From Zhengitettix transpicula (Eukaryota > Arthropoda > Insecta > Orthoptera > Tetrigidae), in contig CM073591.1 of the NCBI GenBank assembly GCA_037074705.1, positions 82,194,532-82,258,531 of the forward strand: a stretch of 64,000 nucleotides of DNA, read 5' to 3'. The translations under genes were made by a program, and so were the position numbers. Within the stretch, counting starts at the first letter, position 1. Each line of letters starts with the position of its first letter. The notes below the pieces were generated by a model. It was not told the origin of the DNA. It made no database searches and saw only the letters and a program-made list of their open reading frames with translations. This document shows positions 22,901 to 29,940 of this stretch, one piece after another.

Positions 22901-23763
22901 CAAACTTCATGTATTATATCATCAAATTTCAAAAAATTTCTTACACCAAAATCATATGATTTGAACATTTCCTTGGTGTCTAATGTAAATTCCACTTTTA
23001 AATATATCAAATTCACAATAACCCTACAATTTTTATACTTATTTCCAATATTTCCTCCCATAATTCAATCCTAGATAGTGGCTTTCAAAAAAGCTCCATT
23101 ATACAGAAATATGATGAGATACACAAGGTGTATCTACATGTCACTACAAAGAAAATACCCCATAAATCTAATGTTATAAGAGATAACACCAACAACACAC
23201 CTTATTCGATAAAGGCATTAAGGTGTTCTTGTTAACTACTTCACTACAATACTCTAACTAGTCAATCATAGGTAGAGGATAAATCCATAAAACTACTATC
23301 ACCATCTTTCTGAAATTTTATACACACATCTACTTGTATTGAATTATGCCCTAATCTTTGCAACTACAAACTTGTCATAAGGCATTTCTCCTCTCTCCAG
23401 TCATCAAATTCCTTATTTATTATCAACAAAAATTACCATAAAATTAGTTTTATTATGGCTTTCAAATTGTCACTTTTTTTTTCATTTTAAACTAGTCATT
23501 CATTGTCTCTCTAAACTGGTTACAGTTTCTCAATAACATTTTCATTTTATAAACCAGATTCCGCTTCTGCACAGAGAAAAACCCACCATATAGCCATTAC
23601 ATTAGGCTGATTAACAAGATAACAGAAACACGACTAAAATAAAACCAACCTCAACATCTCCAACGATGTTGGACATTGAGGAATCCACAAAACCACTTGT
23701 GCCTACCCCTACTCTTTTTCCTGGAGACTGATGATCTTGGCATCGAGTAGAAAATCCAAACAT
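685..23763 (-). CDS. BTBD17: BTB/BACK-domain protein, BTBD17-like (8 coding exons, full coding frame)
   Basis: Eight exons join in phase to 512 codons plus stop: 23763-23650, 22812-22672, 16677-16498, 16067-15948, 14602-14466, 12158-11932, 1715-1405, 993-685. Residues about 50-145 form a BTB/POZ fold (SDITLVVDGTEYPAHRLIL; FLRYIYLGQIHINHLVVLPI; LALADKYIVK), followed by a BACK region (CSHIAHAAANNQLVSWLQYT, then LISLLQQNDL) and a C-terminal beta-rich region as in BTBD17. Human BTBD17 is of similar length. BTB-BACK proteins are often substrate adaptors, but BTBD17 has no settled biochemical role. No signal peptide is visible at the chosen Met; an AG acceptor lies one base upstream of the ATG codon, so a 5' noncoding exon is likely further right. 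The introns (up to 10 kb) are loaded with transposons. A candidate polyadenylation signal is TTTATT (AATAAA on the minus strand) at 16-21. Family assignment is from recognised sequence, not a search. Confidence 0.85.
1405..1715 (-). CDS. BTBD17: BTBD17-like exon 7 (C-terminal beta region)
   Basis: 311 nt, ending in phase 0. Encodes QTDRVKEVLSREDGQFLFTP and CEWVVDLYPKGVWFKKCYLI, a TRAF-like beta segment typical of the BTBD17 C-terminus. The intron between this exon and exon 6 is about 10.2 kb. Confidence 0.92.
1935..2335. repeat. GC-richer interspersed segment, possible tRNA-SINE derivative
   Basis: About 400 bases of distinctly higher GC than the surrounding intron. It opens with CTCGTGGCTCAGGTGAGTG, resembling a pol III A box, and TTGGGTCGACAGG some 30 bases on resembles a weak B box. 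No coding frame and no second copy in the window, so the SINE reading is tentative. Confidence 0.3.
3420..3867 (-). mobile_element. Internally deleted Tc1/mariner-like element with TIRs and TA flanks
   Basis: The ends are inverted repeats of about 30 bases: GCAGGTTAACTTCCTTATTT inside the left end, and GCAAGCTAACTTCCTTATTT read inward from the right end. TA flanks both sides (3418-3419 and 3868-3869), the target-site signature of this superfamily. Inside, on the minus strand, a decayed transposase C-terminus reads DLDPCDLFLWGYLKSQVY then CPQTLEDL, matching the PDLTPLDFFLWGYLK region. The first catalytic Asp region and N-terminal helix-turn-helix are gone, so it is a 448-bp deletion derivative. 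Confidence 0.8.
4240..4700 (+). promoter_or_regulatory. TATA + initiator core-promoter-like segment, possible solo LTR
   Basis: TATAAAA at about 4378-4384 is followed about 30 bases on by a TCAGCTC initiator-like sequence and then a C/T-rich transcribed-looking stretch; an AATAAAA lies near 4677. This promoter-then-polyA order in about 460 bases, inside a BTBD17 intron, with no host exon nearby, fits a solo LTR. I could not identify matching TG...CA termini or a target duplication, so it may be an old or partial copy. Confidence 0.35.
4688..4790. repeat. Degenerate tandem repeat, unit about 30 bp x 3
   Basis: Three successive diverged units share the frame (C/G)A(A)T(T)GGGA..TTG....(C/G)GG..AAACAT, e.g. 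GTCAGGCAAACAT, GTCGGGAAAACAT. Short and imperfect. Confidence 0.4.
5765..5905 (+). repeat. tRNA-derived SINE-like fragment
   Basis: GTGGTGTGGTGGTCAGTG resembles a pol III A box. It is followed by GAGGTCCCAGGATGG and a (TG)n stretch at about 5837-5852. No secondary structure of a functional tRNA. Interpreted as a SINE head by pattern only. Confidence 0.35.
6210..6425. repeat. Fold-back element, family B (palindromic)
   Basis: Begins in an AT tract with ACACATTTAGATAGGAAAGA. Two inverted arms meet near 6355: CTGACGA...CCCTCGAAAA reads rightward (6384-6412), and the same layout reads leftward from CTGATAA to CCCTCGAAAA (about 6302-6332). Further copies of this family are at 41425-41575 and 62275-62440. 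Confidence 0.65.
6480..6700. repeat. Diverged fold-back element
   Basis: ATTGGATAGGAAGGAGCATG (6576 on) and the inverse CATGTTCCTTCCTATCCAGC (about 6646-6665) form inverted arms around AGGGCTCAAGTCCCTTCCTCAGGG. Same architecture as the other fold-back copies, more diverged. Confidence 0.5.
6955..7190 (+). repeat. Diverged fold-back-family unit
   Basis: Contains CCTGAAGAAGGGGGCTCAGA (about 7092) and ends with TCTTTCTTTCCTATTTCATA followed by an AT tract, the shared layout of this repeat group. No coding support for the overlapping open frames. Confidence 0.4.
7205..7505 (-). repeat. Fold-back family A unit plus (TA)n tract
   Basis: Reads in reverse as the family A monomer: inverse of GTCAAAAATAATTACAATAT, GGAAAGGAAAGAGAGATAGG, then TTCTTCAAATTTTCAGAGGC and a CTCCTTCAGGAAGGAGTG hairpin, ending near GCACTGGCTGGCTGCG. 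A (TA)n tract of about 35 bases closes it (7470-7505). Confidence 0.65.
9084..10290 (-). pseudogene. Penelope-like retroelement, decayed reverse transcriptase with internal deletion
   Basis: N-terminal part (about 10200-9815): ARDIICGFEQAIHNLL, RPPKSNMTAGERKAI, then LAADTGNATVIL, the conserved upstream region of Penelope-like RTs. The frame then passes through NPTSALAQKMATLLKASGLP to a stop near 9674 and directly into MEHFEDKAIDSVPLCPKHFF and RYVDDTLVVWPHW (the YxDD catalytic motif, about 9600). RT motifs between those points are absent, so roughly the middle of the RT is deleted. After a frameshift the sequence runs on through HLPYLDVLIRRKQDG and CAYIPFARNISNQIGRLL. No GIY-YIG domain follows in this copy. 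Lies in a BTBD17 intron, same strand as the gene. Confidence 0.85.
11932..12158 (-). CDS. BTBD17: BTBD17-like exon 6
   Basis: 227 nt. Encodes CIAIWLEMQRDRLSHINSPD and LADLLLSPLTQAYKEFFMER. Acceptor tttcag, donor gtaagt. The split codon G|GC gives Gly with exon 7. Confidence 0.92.
12600..13750 (-). pseudogene. Decayed Tc1/mariner-like transposase (DUF4817 type)
   Basis: Minus-strand fragments in correct order, with several stops: NNFVKSNENVFETRQSFGNH (N-terminal helix-turn-helix, about 13690), YKLMIV and LNADDY (about 13360), then MSDEAHFHLNGIVNKQNC (first catalytic Asp region, about 13260), SPKVTV, and GDVPWPPYSPDF (about 12990, second catalytic Asp), followed by IYEGKPHTLKAIINQIAQID. Order and spacing match the family; the frame is broken, so it cannot be active. 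Open frames on the plus strand at 13395-13751 are antisense to it. Terminal repeats were not found. Confidence 0.85.
14160..14350 (+). repeat. Penelope-tail-like repeat fragment
   Basis: Ends ...CATAAACATAGTGTGATATTTATATCAT...TTTGTCTGTTATTTGACTA. The same ending (GTGTGGTATTTATATCAT-like, then TTTGGCTA) recurs near 31817-31905 and 35770-35860, indicating a dispersed family. Confidence 0.45.
14466..14602 (-). CDS. BTBD17: BTBD17-like exon 5 (BACK)
   Basis: 137 nt, phase 0 in and 2 out. Encodes VCQNFVMWNLELVSKKSDF and LISLLQQNDLVVHDEMTLY. The split codon AA|C gives Asn at the junction with exon 6. Donor gtaag. Confidence 0.9.
15168..15655 (+). pseudogene. Penelope-like element, C-terminal (GIY-YIG-distal) remnant and 3' tail
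   Basis: An open frame (15168-15704) encodes KNVIVEATHKIGYSQTCFNE, then NNYWDTEIWKGRNLINDD and FKISKAWDPLI. This matches the region after the GIY-YIG endonuclease in Penelope-like proteins (acid-rich REAIEI-like stretch, NLINRD, LSKAWDPVI). Downstream CACCTGAAGATGATG and CTCTGAAACGTT (about 15595-15635) is the usual 3'-tail style of these elements. I therefore treat the frame as a transposon remnant, not a host gene. Opposite strand to the RT copy at 9084-10290, so it is a separate insertion. Confidence 0.7.
15948..16067 (-). CDS. BTBD17: BTBD17-like exon 4 (BACK start)
   Basis: Forty codons, phase 0/0, encoding DLITLCVEYMCSHIAHAAAN and WLQYTLNCGHYEVAK. Clean tag acceptor and gtaatt donor. 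Too short to be found by ORF length; recognised by similarity to BTBD17 and by phase. Confidence 0.9.
16498..16677 (-). CDS. BTBD17: BTBD17-like exon 3 (BTB second half)
   Basis: Exactly 60 codons, phase 0/0. Encodes VMLMNKEWTESKES and the BTB core FGDFLRYIYLGQIHINH. Separated from exon 2 by a 6-kb intron that contains the Helitron-like composite and the tRNA-SINE dimer. Confidence 0.92.
16844..16905. repeat. (TA)n microsatellite
   Basis: About 60 bases of uninterrupted TA immediately 5' of the inverted tRNA-SINE dimer. Confidence 0.95.
16931..17340 (+). mobile_element. Inverted tRNA-SINE dimer with 29-bp perfect inverted ends, plus SINE body
   Basis: 16931-16959 (GTAGAGAGGAAAGG... rich in A and G) is the exact reverse complement of 17198-17226. 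Each end is adjacent to a pol III B-box-like sequence: GGGAATTGAACCCAGG (reverse orientation, about 16960) and GCAGGGTTTAATTCCCGACC (17161-17180). The right half has a matching A box, GGTAGCTCAGAGGTAAAGC (about 17120). To the right, CATTGAACATATGCTTGC continues into the SINE body also seen at 49060-49300, 50715-50975 and 54325-54640. The tRNA part lacks a sound anticodon stem, so it is a SINE head and not a tRNA gene. Confidence 0.7.
17540..18400. repeat. 280-bp tandem array, block 1 (about 3 units)
   Basis: The segment AATCTACACC/AATCTATACC starts at 17561, 17842 and 18123, a spacing of 281 each time. Units share CAAATTTCACCAAATTTCG, CACTGTCGGGGTGAGAC and GGGTGGAGAATACAAATC. The preceding 17494-17555 is a TTTG/TATG-rich microsatellite. 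Confidence 0.9.
19215..20070. repeat. 280-bp tandem array, block 2 (about 3 units)
   Basis: The same unit as block 1 begins at 19236, 19516 and 19795. Block 2 is a near copy of block 1 in the same orientation, including its own TTTG-rich leader (19148-19225) and the 3' part from CGAAAGGGT to ATAACGACGTTTAATC. Confidence 0.9.
21000..21960. repeat. 310-bp tandem array (about 3 units)
   Basis: TTCGAGTCAAATCGAAGGTA recurs at about 21041, 21349 and 21661 (spacing 308 and 312). Units also share GGGTATCGGCTGGGTT, GAGTTGACCGGC and CTACATGTTCT. A more diverged unit begins near 22165. Confidence 0.9.
22520..22600 (+). repeat. Fold-back family A fragment
   Basis: AT tract followed by AATTGCAATATTGGTATGGA and AGGAAAGAAAGATAGCTTG, the outer end of family A only; the rest is missing. 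Confidence 0.6.
22672..22812 (-). CDS. BTBD17: BTBD17-like exon 2 (BTB start)
   Basis: Exactly 47 codons, phase 0 on both sides. Encodes the first half of the BTB fold, including YREHLMSDITLVVDG and AHRLILCASSEVFQ. Acceptor tactttag, donor gtttga. Confidence 0.9.
23650..23763 (-). CDS. BTBD17: BTBD17-like coding exon 1 (start)
   Basis: Encodes residues 1-38, beginning MFGFSTRCQDHQSPGKRV, a low-complexity N-terminus without membrane segment. The sequence just upstream on the minus strand ends in tatatttcag, a good acceptor, one base before the ATG, so this is the first coding but probably not the first transcribed exon. The donor is gttggt after a Glu codon (phase 0), a weak but legal GT site. 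Confidence 0.7.
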
Positions 23764-24880
23764 TCTGAAATATATTTTACTTACTTTAGCTACACTAATA
23801 TTTACATCAATATAGAAAATAAATTTCTACCAAGAGAAATTTTCATTAATCCCCGAATAAAATGGTCAAATACTACATGTCACTAATGACAGATTACAAA
23901 TTTAATTTTGAAATAATTATATTCAATTTAAATGCATATAAGCCATGTGATGAAATTATGGGAAATCATTCATTGTATCTATATTAATTCAAAAGTTAAT
24001 TGTATATACACAATACTAAATCATTCACATATCAGCAGTTGAAATTTGATGGTGAAATGTAGCAGTGCACAAACACAAGTTTACTTTGTATACACTTAGA
24101 CAACATGTAGTTTTCGTGTGTTCTAGTACAACTACATTTTTAATAAAAGCAATTTAAACAAAATATTGATTCTGGTTGTCAATGTCAAATCACGTAGTCA
24201 AATAATTGACATTTACCTTCCGAAATGCTCAAACATAATTTACATGGCGATACATGATTTCTCAAGGATAGAGGCGGTAGAGCCAGTGATTAGTGACAGT
24301 GGGGGGTATGTTAATTTAACGAAGAAATGCATTGTATTCATGCAATTGTTTACCGACTTGTTACCAGCTTTCTTACAATTTTTATTATTACTTTATAGAG
24401 ATGTCACTAGTCACCAACAAAGATTACTAAGTATTTCAAAGACTACAATACAGAGAAGGCGCAACTTATTACTTTACAGCTGCACAATACGTTCCGTAAA
24501 AGTTGGCCGTAAAGCGAAAAGATCTATAACAAATCAATAATTTTGATACAAACCCATACAAATTTGATTGCATCTGATCCTTTATTTTTAAATTATATAA
24601 TATATATAAAAAGCATTTTATTATTTTTATTTCCTACAAAAATGCTTACTTAAAAATGAAAGTACAAAATCATGTAATAAATAGAAATCAAAAAAGTTAG
24701 CATATAAATTAAAAACCAAATCATATGCACATATAATTTAGAAAATGTTTTATTCTAATAACGAACATTTTTACGAAGAGATACTAAGATGTAATAATCT
24801 GCCATCCTCACTTACTGCTTTTATCGATTGACCCAGTTTAAAATATTGGTGCTTCGCTTTGTTTCTTTTAGCAGTGTTTT
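23764..24880. other. Upstream of BTBD17-like coding start; no supported gene
   Basis: Expected to hold part of the first BTBD17 intron. A 124-codon open frame at 24166-24540 on the plus strand has no recognisable domain and AT-biased composition; I do not call it. No convincing promoter found. Confidence 0.3.
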
Positions 24881-26150
24881 GTAACAGGCAATGGCCGAGT
24901 TTGTTTCTTCGAGACACTTTAGCGCTGCGTTTTCGTCGGGATAATTTTAAAGAAAGATGTTCATTCCTTGCTCAAAATAACGAAGCGCATACAAGTTCTT
25001 TGTAGTTAGTTGTTGGCACACAAGCTATGGCTCTGACACTTCATCGCGTGCTTGTGTTTCTATCTGTATCATTTCTTCGTTTGACACAGGTTCTCAGATG
25101 GCATCCAGAAAATCACCTTCTTCCAAAGCCTCAAAACCAAGATGGTTTCCTAAGTTTAGTATGTTTTGAGAATTTCAGAAAGAGAATCAACTTAAGGTTC
25201 ATTAGTTTTTATGCATTCTGGTCAGATTCCACCCCCCCCTCCCCTCCATTCCCAAACTTCGTTCAATGATGTTGTGGATTTTAATACCTTCCTCGATTTG
25301 CTAATGTTGTCTATGACATCTGCTATGGAATGTACAGTATTAATATTTTGCCGGTATTTAACAGGACCTATTTTTGTTGGCAATCGAATGTGTGCACAGC
25401 GCCTTCGCTCGAGAAATCTTAAATCAGAGTTTTTGCTGTTTATATGGAGTGCATGTGAAGCGCTCGCTCACTCACTCATTTCGTCGTTCGTAACTAGGAT
25501 AGCACATAACGGGCGGCTATTGGTCTGCTGATCACAGACCGGTGCTTACCACGAGATCTAAAAAGATGAGTTACCCAAAATTGGATATGTCTTTCACAAA
25601 CAACATGCCTGATGGTGCTTTTTTTTCAAAACTGTTTCATTGAAGATTCACCGTCGGTTTCGTGTATAAGTTTATGAAAAGTTCTTATAAATAATAAGAC
25701 TTAAAAGTGGTTATTTCACCCTGGTCCATTGGCCGGAGCACGGGTGTTATATTTTTTGGAAGATTCTCAATATCCACATCGTCAGATAACTCGGATAAAT
25801 TAACCGGAGCATTATCCAAATTAAGCAATGCCTTGTTGCTTAAGTTATTGTCCTTCAAATATTTTTTTCTTATTTCTGGACAAAAGTAATTTTTAAAACA
25901 CTCTTCAAAGAGAATTTTCAGTCTTCTTGAACGCCTCGAGTAGTATGGACGTATTTGCTTGCCTGCCGACTTTAGTGTTTACAAACGTGACGCGGTGTGG
26001 TGTTGATGCCCCTAATAACGACCTCCGACTAGTGCACCGGATGTCAGTAGCGACTCGAAAATCATCTTTCACCAAGTTGTACTGTGTAAAGAATTATACG
26101 AGCGTTACTAATATAGAATCAGTTCTCAATTAAATCTAGTTGAGTAAGAT
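24880..26150 (-). pseudogene. Tigger/pogo-like DDE transposase pseudogene
   Basis: Minus-strand fragments in order: FEECFKNYFCPEIRKKYLKD and NLSNKALLNLDNAPVN (about 25870-25780, the LDNAP catalytic block), LPKNITPVLRPMDQGEI then FKSYY (about 25760-25690), then after much decay LSNEEMIQIETQARDE (about 25085) and LTTKNLYALRYFEQG, then NAALKCLEETNSAIACY (about 24900). This matches the CENPB-JRK-type transposase of Tigger elements. Multiple stops and shifts, N-terminal half not recognised. Locally GC-richer than the flanks. Terminal inverted repeats not identified. Confidence 0.8.
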
Positions 26151-26216
26151 TGTGTGTCTGCGCTACGTACACGAGACTTCAAAGTGATAAAAGTTTAACC
26201 CGGGCCAATTGTTAAC

Positions 26217-26281
26217 AACCAGGAAAGTGATATATTTATTTCATATTTATAAATTCACTTAAAGACTAGTTCCTTTTCAAA
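26217..26281 (+). repeat. Direct repeat, left copy
   Basis: About 65 bases, starting CAGGAAAGTGATATATTTAT, matching 26998-27070 with few differences and same orientation. The LINE fragment lies between the copies. Confidence 0.8.
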
Positions 26282-26450
26282 ATTAATATTTGAAGTGTTA
26301 TAAATACATACCTAAAGGGTGCGGCCAAAATAGCCAATAACCCTTATTACGATAAAATGCAGTTCGTGCAATCAAAACCATCAATGCACAATCAACAGAT
26401 GAACCTGGTTACTTTGCCGGTATCCTAAACTAAAAAGATAAAACAAAGTG

Positions 26451-26655
26451 CTCCTTTATAAATGCATTCTTAAACCATTATTAACACATGGGATTCGACT
26501 ATGGAGCTGCTTCAAGCCCTCTAACTCAAAAATTATACAACGCCAAAACTTCTCCGCACGATCTTAAGCGCATCTTGGTTTGTGAGAAATAAAACCATCC
26601 ATGAAAGCGTAACTATGCCTACAGTTGAAGAAGAAATCCAAATTCAGCAATAATT
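26451..26655 (+). pseudogene. Jockey-like LINE reverse transcriptase, 3' remnant
   Basis: Plus-strand reading: LLYKCILKPLLTHGIRLW, then KPSNSKIIQRQNF, and after a frameshift FVRNKTIHESVTMPTVEEEI. This is the C-terminal part of jockey-type RTs (the LWGCAKPSN..IQRFQ and VRN..IH.DL..PTV.EEI blocks). Frame broken by a stop at about 26570. Only the terminal 205 bases are recognisable, consistent with 5' truncation. Confidence 0.75.
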
Positions 26656-26997
26656 ATCTCCAAAATCTCCCAGAGATGAGGTCAGCCAACTGGACAATGA
26701 ACTTATAGTATATCGCAGTTTGAAGAGGAACCACCCAGCAAACTTAATTATATTGTGCAATATTTTATTTAAAATAATTTAATTTGAAGTGCGGTCACTG
26801 TATCACTTCTCCCCTCAAAGTAACTTCAAACATCAAATTCACTGAACATTCTAATAGAAAAAAACGGTAAATTTTTAAAAAATCTCAAAACGCACAAGTA
26901 CTATTCCCTGCATGGGAAAAATTGAGAAAAAGCCAGAATTATTTATCAATTAAAATTAACTGAGATTCTTGGTGGTTTTAAGCCTCATGTTCTGAGC

Positions 26998-27070
26998 AAA
27001 CAGGAAAGTGATACATTTATTTCATATTTATAAATTCACTTAAAGACTTAATCTAGTTCCTTTTCAAATT
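26998..27070 (+). repeat. Direct repeat, right copy
   Basis: Matches 26217-26281; contains a 5-base insertion (TTAAT-type) before CTAGTTCCTTTTC relative to the left copy. Confidence 0.8.
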
Positions 27071-27214
27071 TTTCTATTACACATACTTTTAAGGAATTAG
27101 TTCATCATACATCAAATTGGAATGGTAAATAGCTTCCGAACATTAAGTAGTTTTATTTTTGCAAATAAAAGTGGAATTTCCCAAACAATAAAAAGATTGT
27201 AGTCTTTCATGGTG

Positions 27215-27255
27215 TAGAGAATGAATAAAGTCTTCTCGGGCTTGTAACAGAGTAA
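27215..27255 (+). repeat. Inverted repeat, left arm
   Basis: GAATAAAGTCTTCTCGGGCT here is mirrored by the reverse complement at 27645-27692 (GAATAAAGTCTTCTCGAGCT on the minus strand). About 40 bases, near-identical. An AATAAA at the start suggests an LTR R/U5-like piece. Confidence 0.7.
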
Positions 27256-27419
27256 ATAATTGCCGCTCCTGATTTTTCCGGTCATTTGTCATGCTTTGAT
27301 GCTCGGCAACAAAATATAATTTAATGAAACTAAGATCCTGATCAAAGTACAAGACTTCTGGGACAGTGTACTTCTATAAGCAGTTGAAATAAAAACATAT
27401 ACAGATTTACTGAACAAAG

Positions 27420-27692
27420 ACTCAGGCTTTATGGTAAGCTACGCCTGGAATCCCGGCTTATAAGGTAATAAGCAATGCTGATGATGTTACGTGATGAGGC
27501 ACGCGCTAGCCCTGAGTAACTAAAAGTCACCTGATGGCGGACTATGAATAAGAGGTATGGGCAACCTACGCTCCTCAATACAGGCCAGATAACACCGGAC
27601 TAACACTATTGCTAGCGGCAGTGAACATCATCAAAACACCGCGAATAGAATTCTTTACTCGGTTATAAGCTCGAGAAGACTTTATTCAAATT
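27420..27692 (-). mobile_element. Possible LTR-like fragment containing inverted-repeat right arm
   Basis: GC-richer island; read on the minus strand it has AATAAAGTCTTCTCGAGCTT near its start and no coding. Resembles an LTR R-U5 piece only in style. Boundaries and class unknown. Confidence 0.3.
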
Positions 27693-27699
27693 TAAAGAT

Positions 27700-29940
27700 T
27701 TATATCACATGTGCGAATAATTTTCTCCATATCGGGGACTTTCTATAAATGTACTTGAAAGTTGTCTACAGTGCATTAAAAACAACAATTTGAATTGTTG
27801 CCAAATGTACACATAAATACTTTTACTGTTCTAATTAATTATTGCTAAAATTTGATTTTTTTTCTTAGGCTATATGAATTAAGAAGCAAGACAAAAAAAA
27901 TCTGTGGTCTAATATTGTTGATTCTTTTCGGGTTGTGTCCAAGCTTGACTTACAAGAAATCTGGCAACCCTATTCAACACTCAACTAGAAAATATGCAGA
28001 ATATTAATGCTAGAGATATGTTAATTTTAGAATCCACCAACATCCCAGGCACAAATATTATTTTATGGAATACCTGACAATGAAGAAGTTATCAAAAGAA
28101 TTTATTAAACGTACAAATAGACTAAGTTCGGTGGTAGTCAGTGTACAGGATTAACATTATGCATTCAAGTTTTAAAACAATACTGTGCAGAGGGAAAAAT
28201 TTATGTGCAATTAGTATTCAGCATAAGTAAATAATAAGTCCTGGATCCTTCTATTATATAGTTTCATTATCACTCCACTTGTTTATATTAGCTCTGAACC
28301 TATGCCCAACATGAAGAAATTAATGAAAAACTGGTACTGCCAGGATGGATTGATAACTTAACAAAATTTACATTTATATAAATAAAATCATAATACACAA
28401 AACAAATAGCATCATGAATAAAAACAATAAATACAAATTATTCTCTTTAAATCAGGGTTATTATCTAGGCCTTCCAATGAGACATTTTTCTTCGGAAGAT
28501 TGAAAACAAGCCTTAGACAACAGAAGATCTACTTAAACAAGTTGATAGGGCTTTGTTTTGGGGTGCCTGATATTGATAAACTAAATCTCAATTATTAATT
28601 TTAAGTACGTATCTAAGAAAAGAAAATTTAGCTGCTGAATAAATTTCTTTGCGTCATTAAATATTTAGCCACACGTCAAAGTGTAACTTCTAAATTTCTC
28701 TCCATCAACAGTTTCTGTTTCCCTGGATTTCTTTCTGTGGACAAAACATTTTTTAAATATCTCCAAATTGATTCTCTCTGCATGTCATAACTTATAATTT
28801 GTATGCACAATGATGCCTATTTCAGGTAGGTGTCCAGACTCAAAACACTTTCCACTATTCCCATTTATTAAAATCTACCACCTCCTACCGTTTCCCGATT
28901 TCTGGGGCTTTGCGGAAATACCAATGATGACATAAATGTTTTATTAAATTACCCTTTTATCAATTTTGCATGCTACAGCAATTTCAAAGTGTAATACATG
29001 CACTATAATGGAATAATTTATTATAGACCCCATAAGAATCAAATGTTCTGGGATATAGAGTGTCATAAGTATATGTTGTACTGGGCCTATAATTATTTCC
29101 TTACTGCACTTCTTATATAATATTGAGGTTCTAGTTTCTGACTGCGTGTTTTCACAACTTTCTCAGAAAACAAGTGGATCAGCAATTTGACTGGAGTTCC
29201 TTAAAGCTTAAATATTGTCTCACAACATCCATCGATGCAATAATCCACTTTGAGTTCAAAAGTGCTACTGAACGTAAACATTGATGGTCATCGGAGGAGA
29301 CCTTTAGGACTTCTTGGTTAATATAGCAACACACTTCTGAAAGAACTGTAATTATTACATATTGAGGTACAATTAACTCTTTATGGTGTTTTCAGAGAGA
29401 ACAAAAGGACCTTTATATTGAACAGAACAACTTACAACTGTGATATAATTTAATTTCATACATCCACTTTAAAGGAGTTATTGCATTAATTACCAATATA
29501 AGGGGTCAAGACACAAAACTATTATCTTCCACAAACAAAATTAACGATTTTTAAAACCAAGTTTTTCAAAAAAAAGTTGCCTTTAATTTGTCATGTACAA
29601 TGTTATCCTTTGCTTTGGAATTTTTTAAAATATCTGGTAATAATAGCAAATTCCTCGGAAAATTGTCAGTGGAATTTAAAATCAGGCAATGTATATTATT
29701 TACCATTTTTTATATGAAGATACATACAATTGAATATATATTGTATTAATAGACAGTAAAAATGAGATTGTAAATTCTACAGACAAATTTTCATTCCCAT
29801 ACTTCACTATACCATTGAAAGCACAGAAACTTAACACATTAATTAATGAATTCCACATCAATTCATTACTCTACACCAAAATAACAAATGGAAACTCTTG
29901 TAAATAAAACAAAAACTTTATATAAAGATAATTTAAATAA
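27700..29940. other. AT-rich intergenic DNA
   Basis: No open frame with coding character on either strand and no recognised repeat; the right end is the 3' flank of the RIOK3-like gene. Confidence 0.4.

Noticed and set aside
24166..24540. 124-codon plus-strand frame
   Set aside because: No recognisable domain, no splice or promoter support, near the start of the BTBD17-like gene on the other strand.
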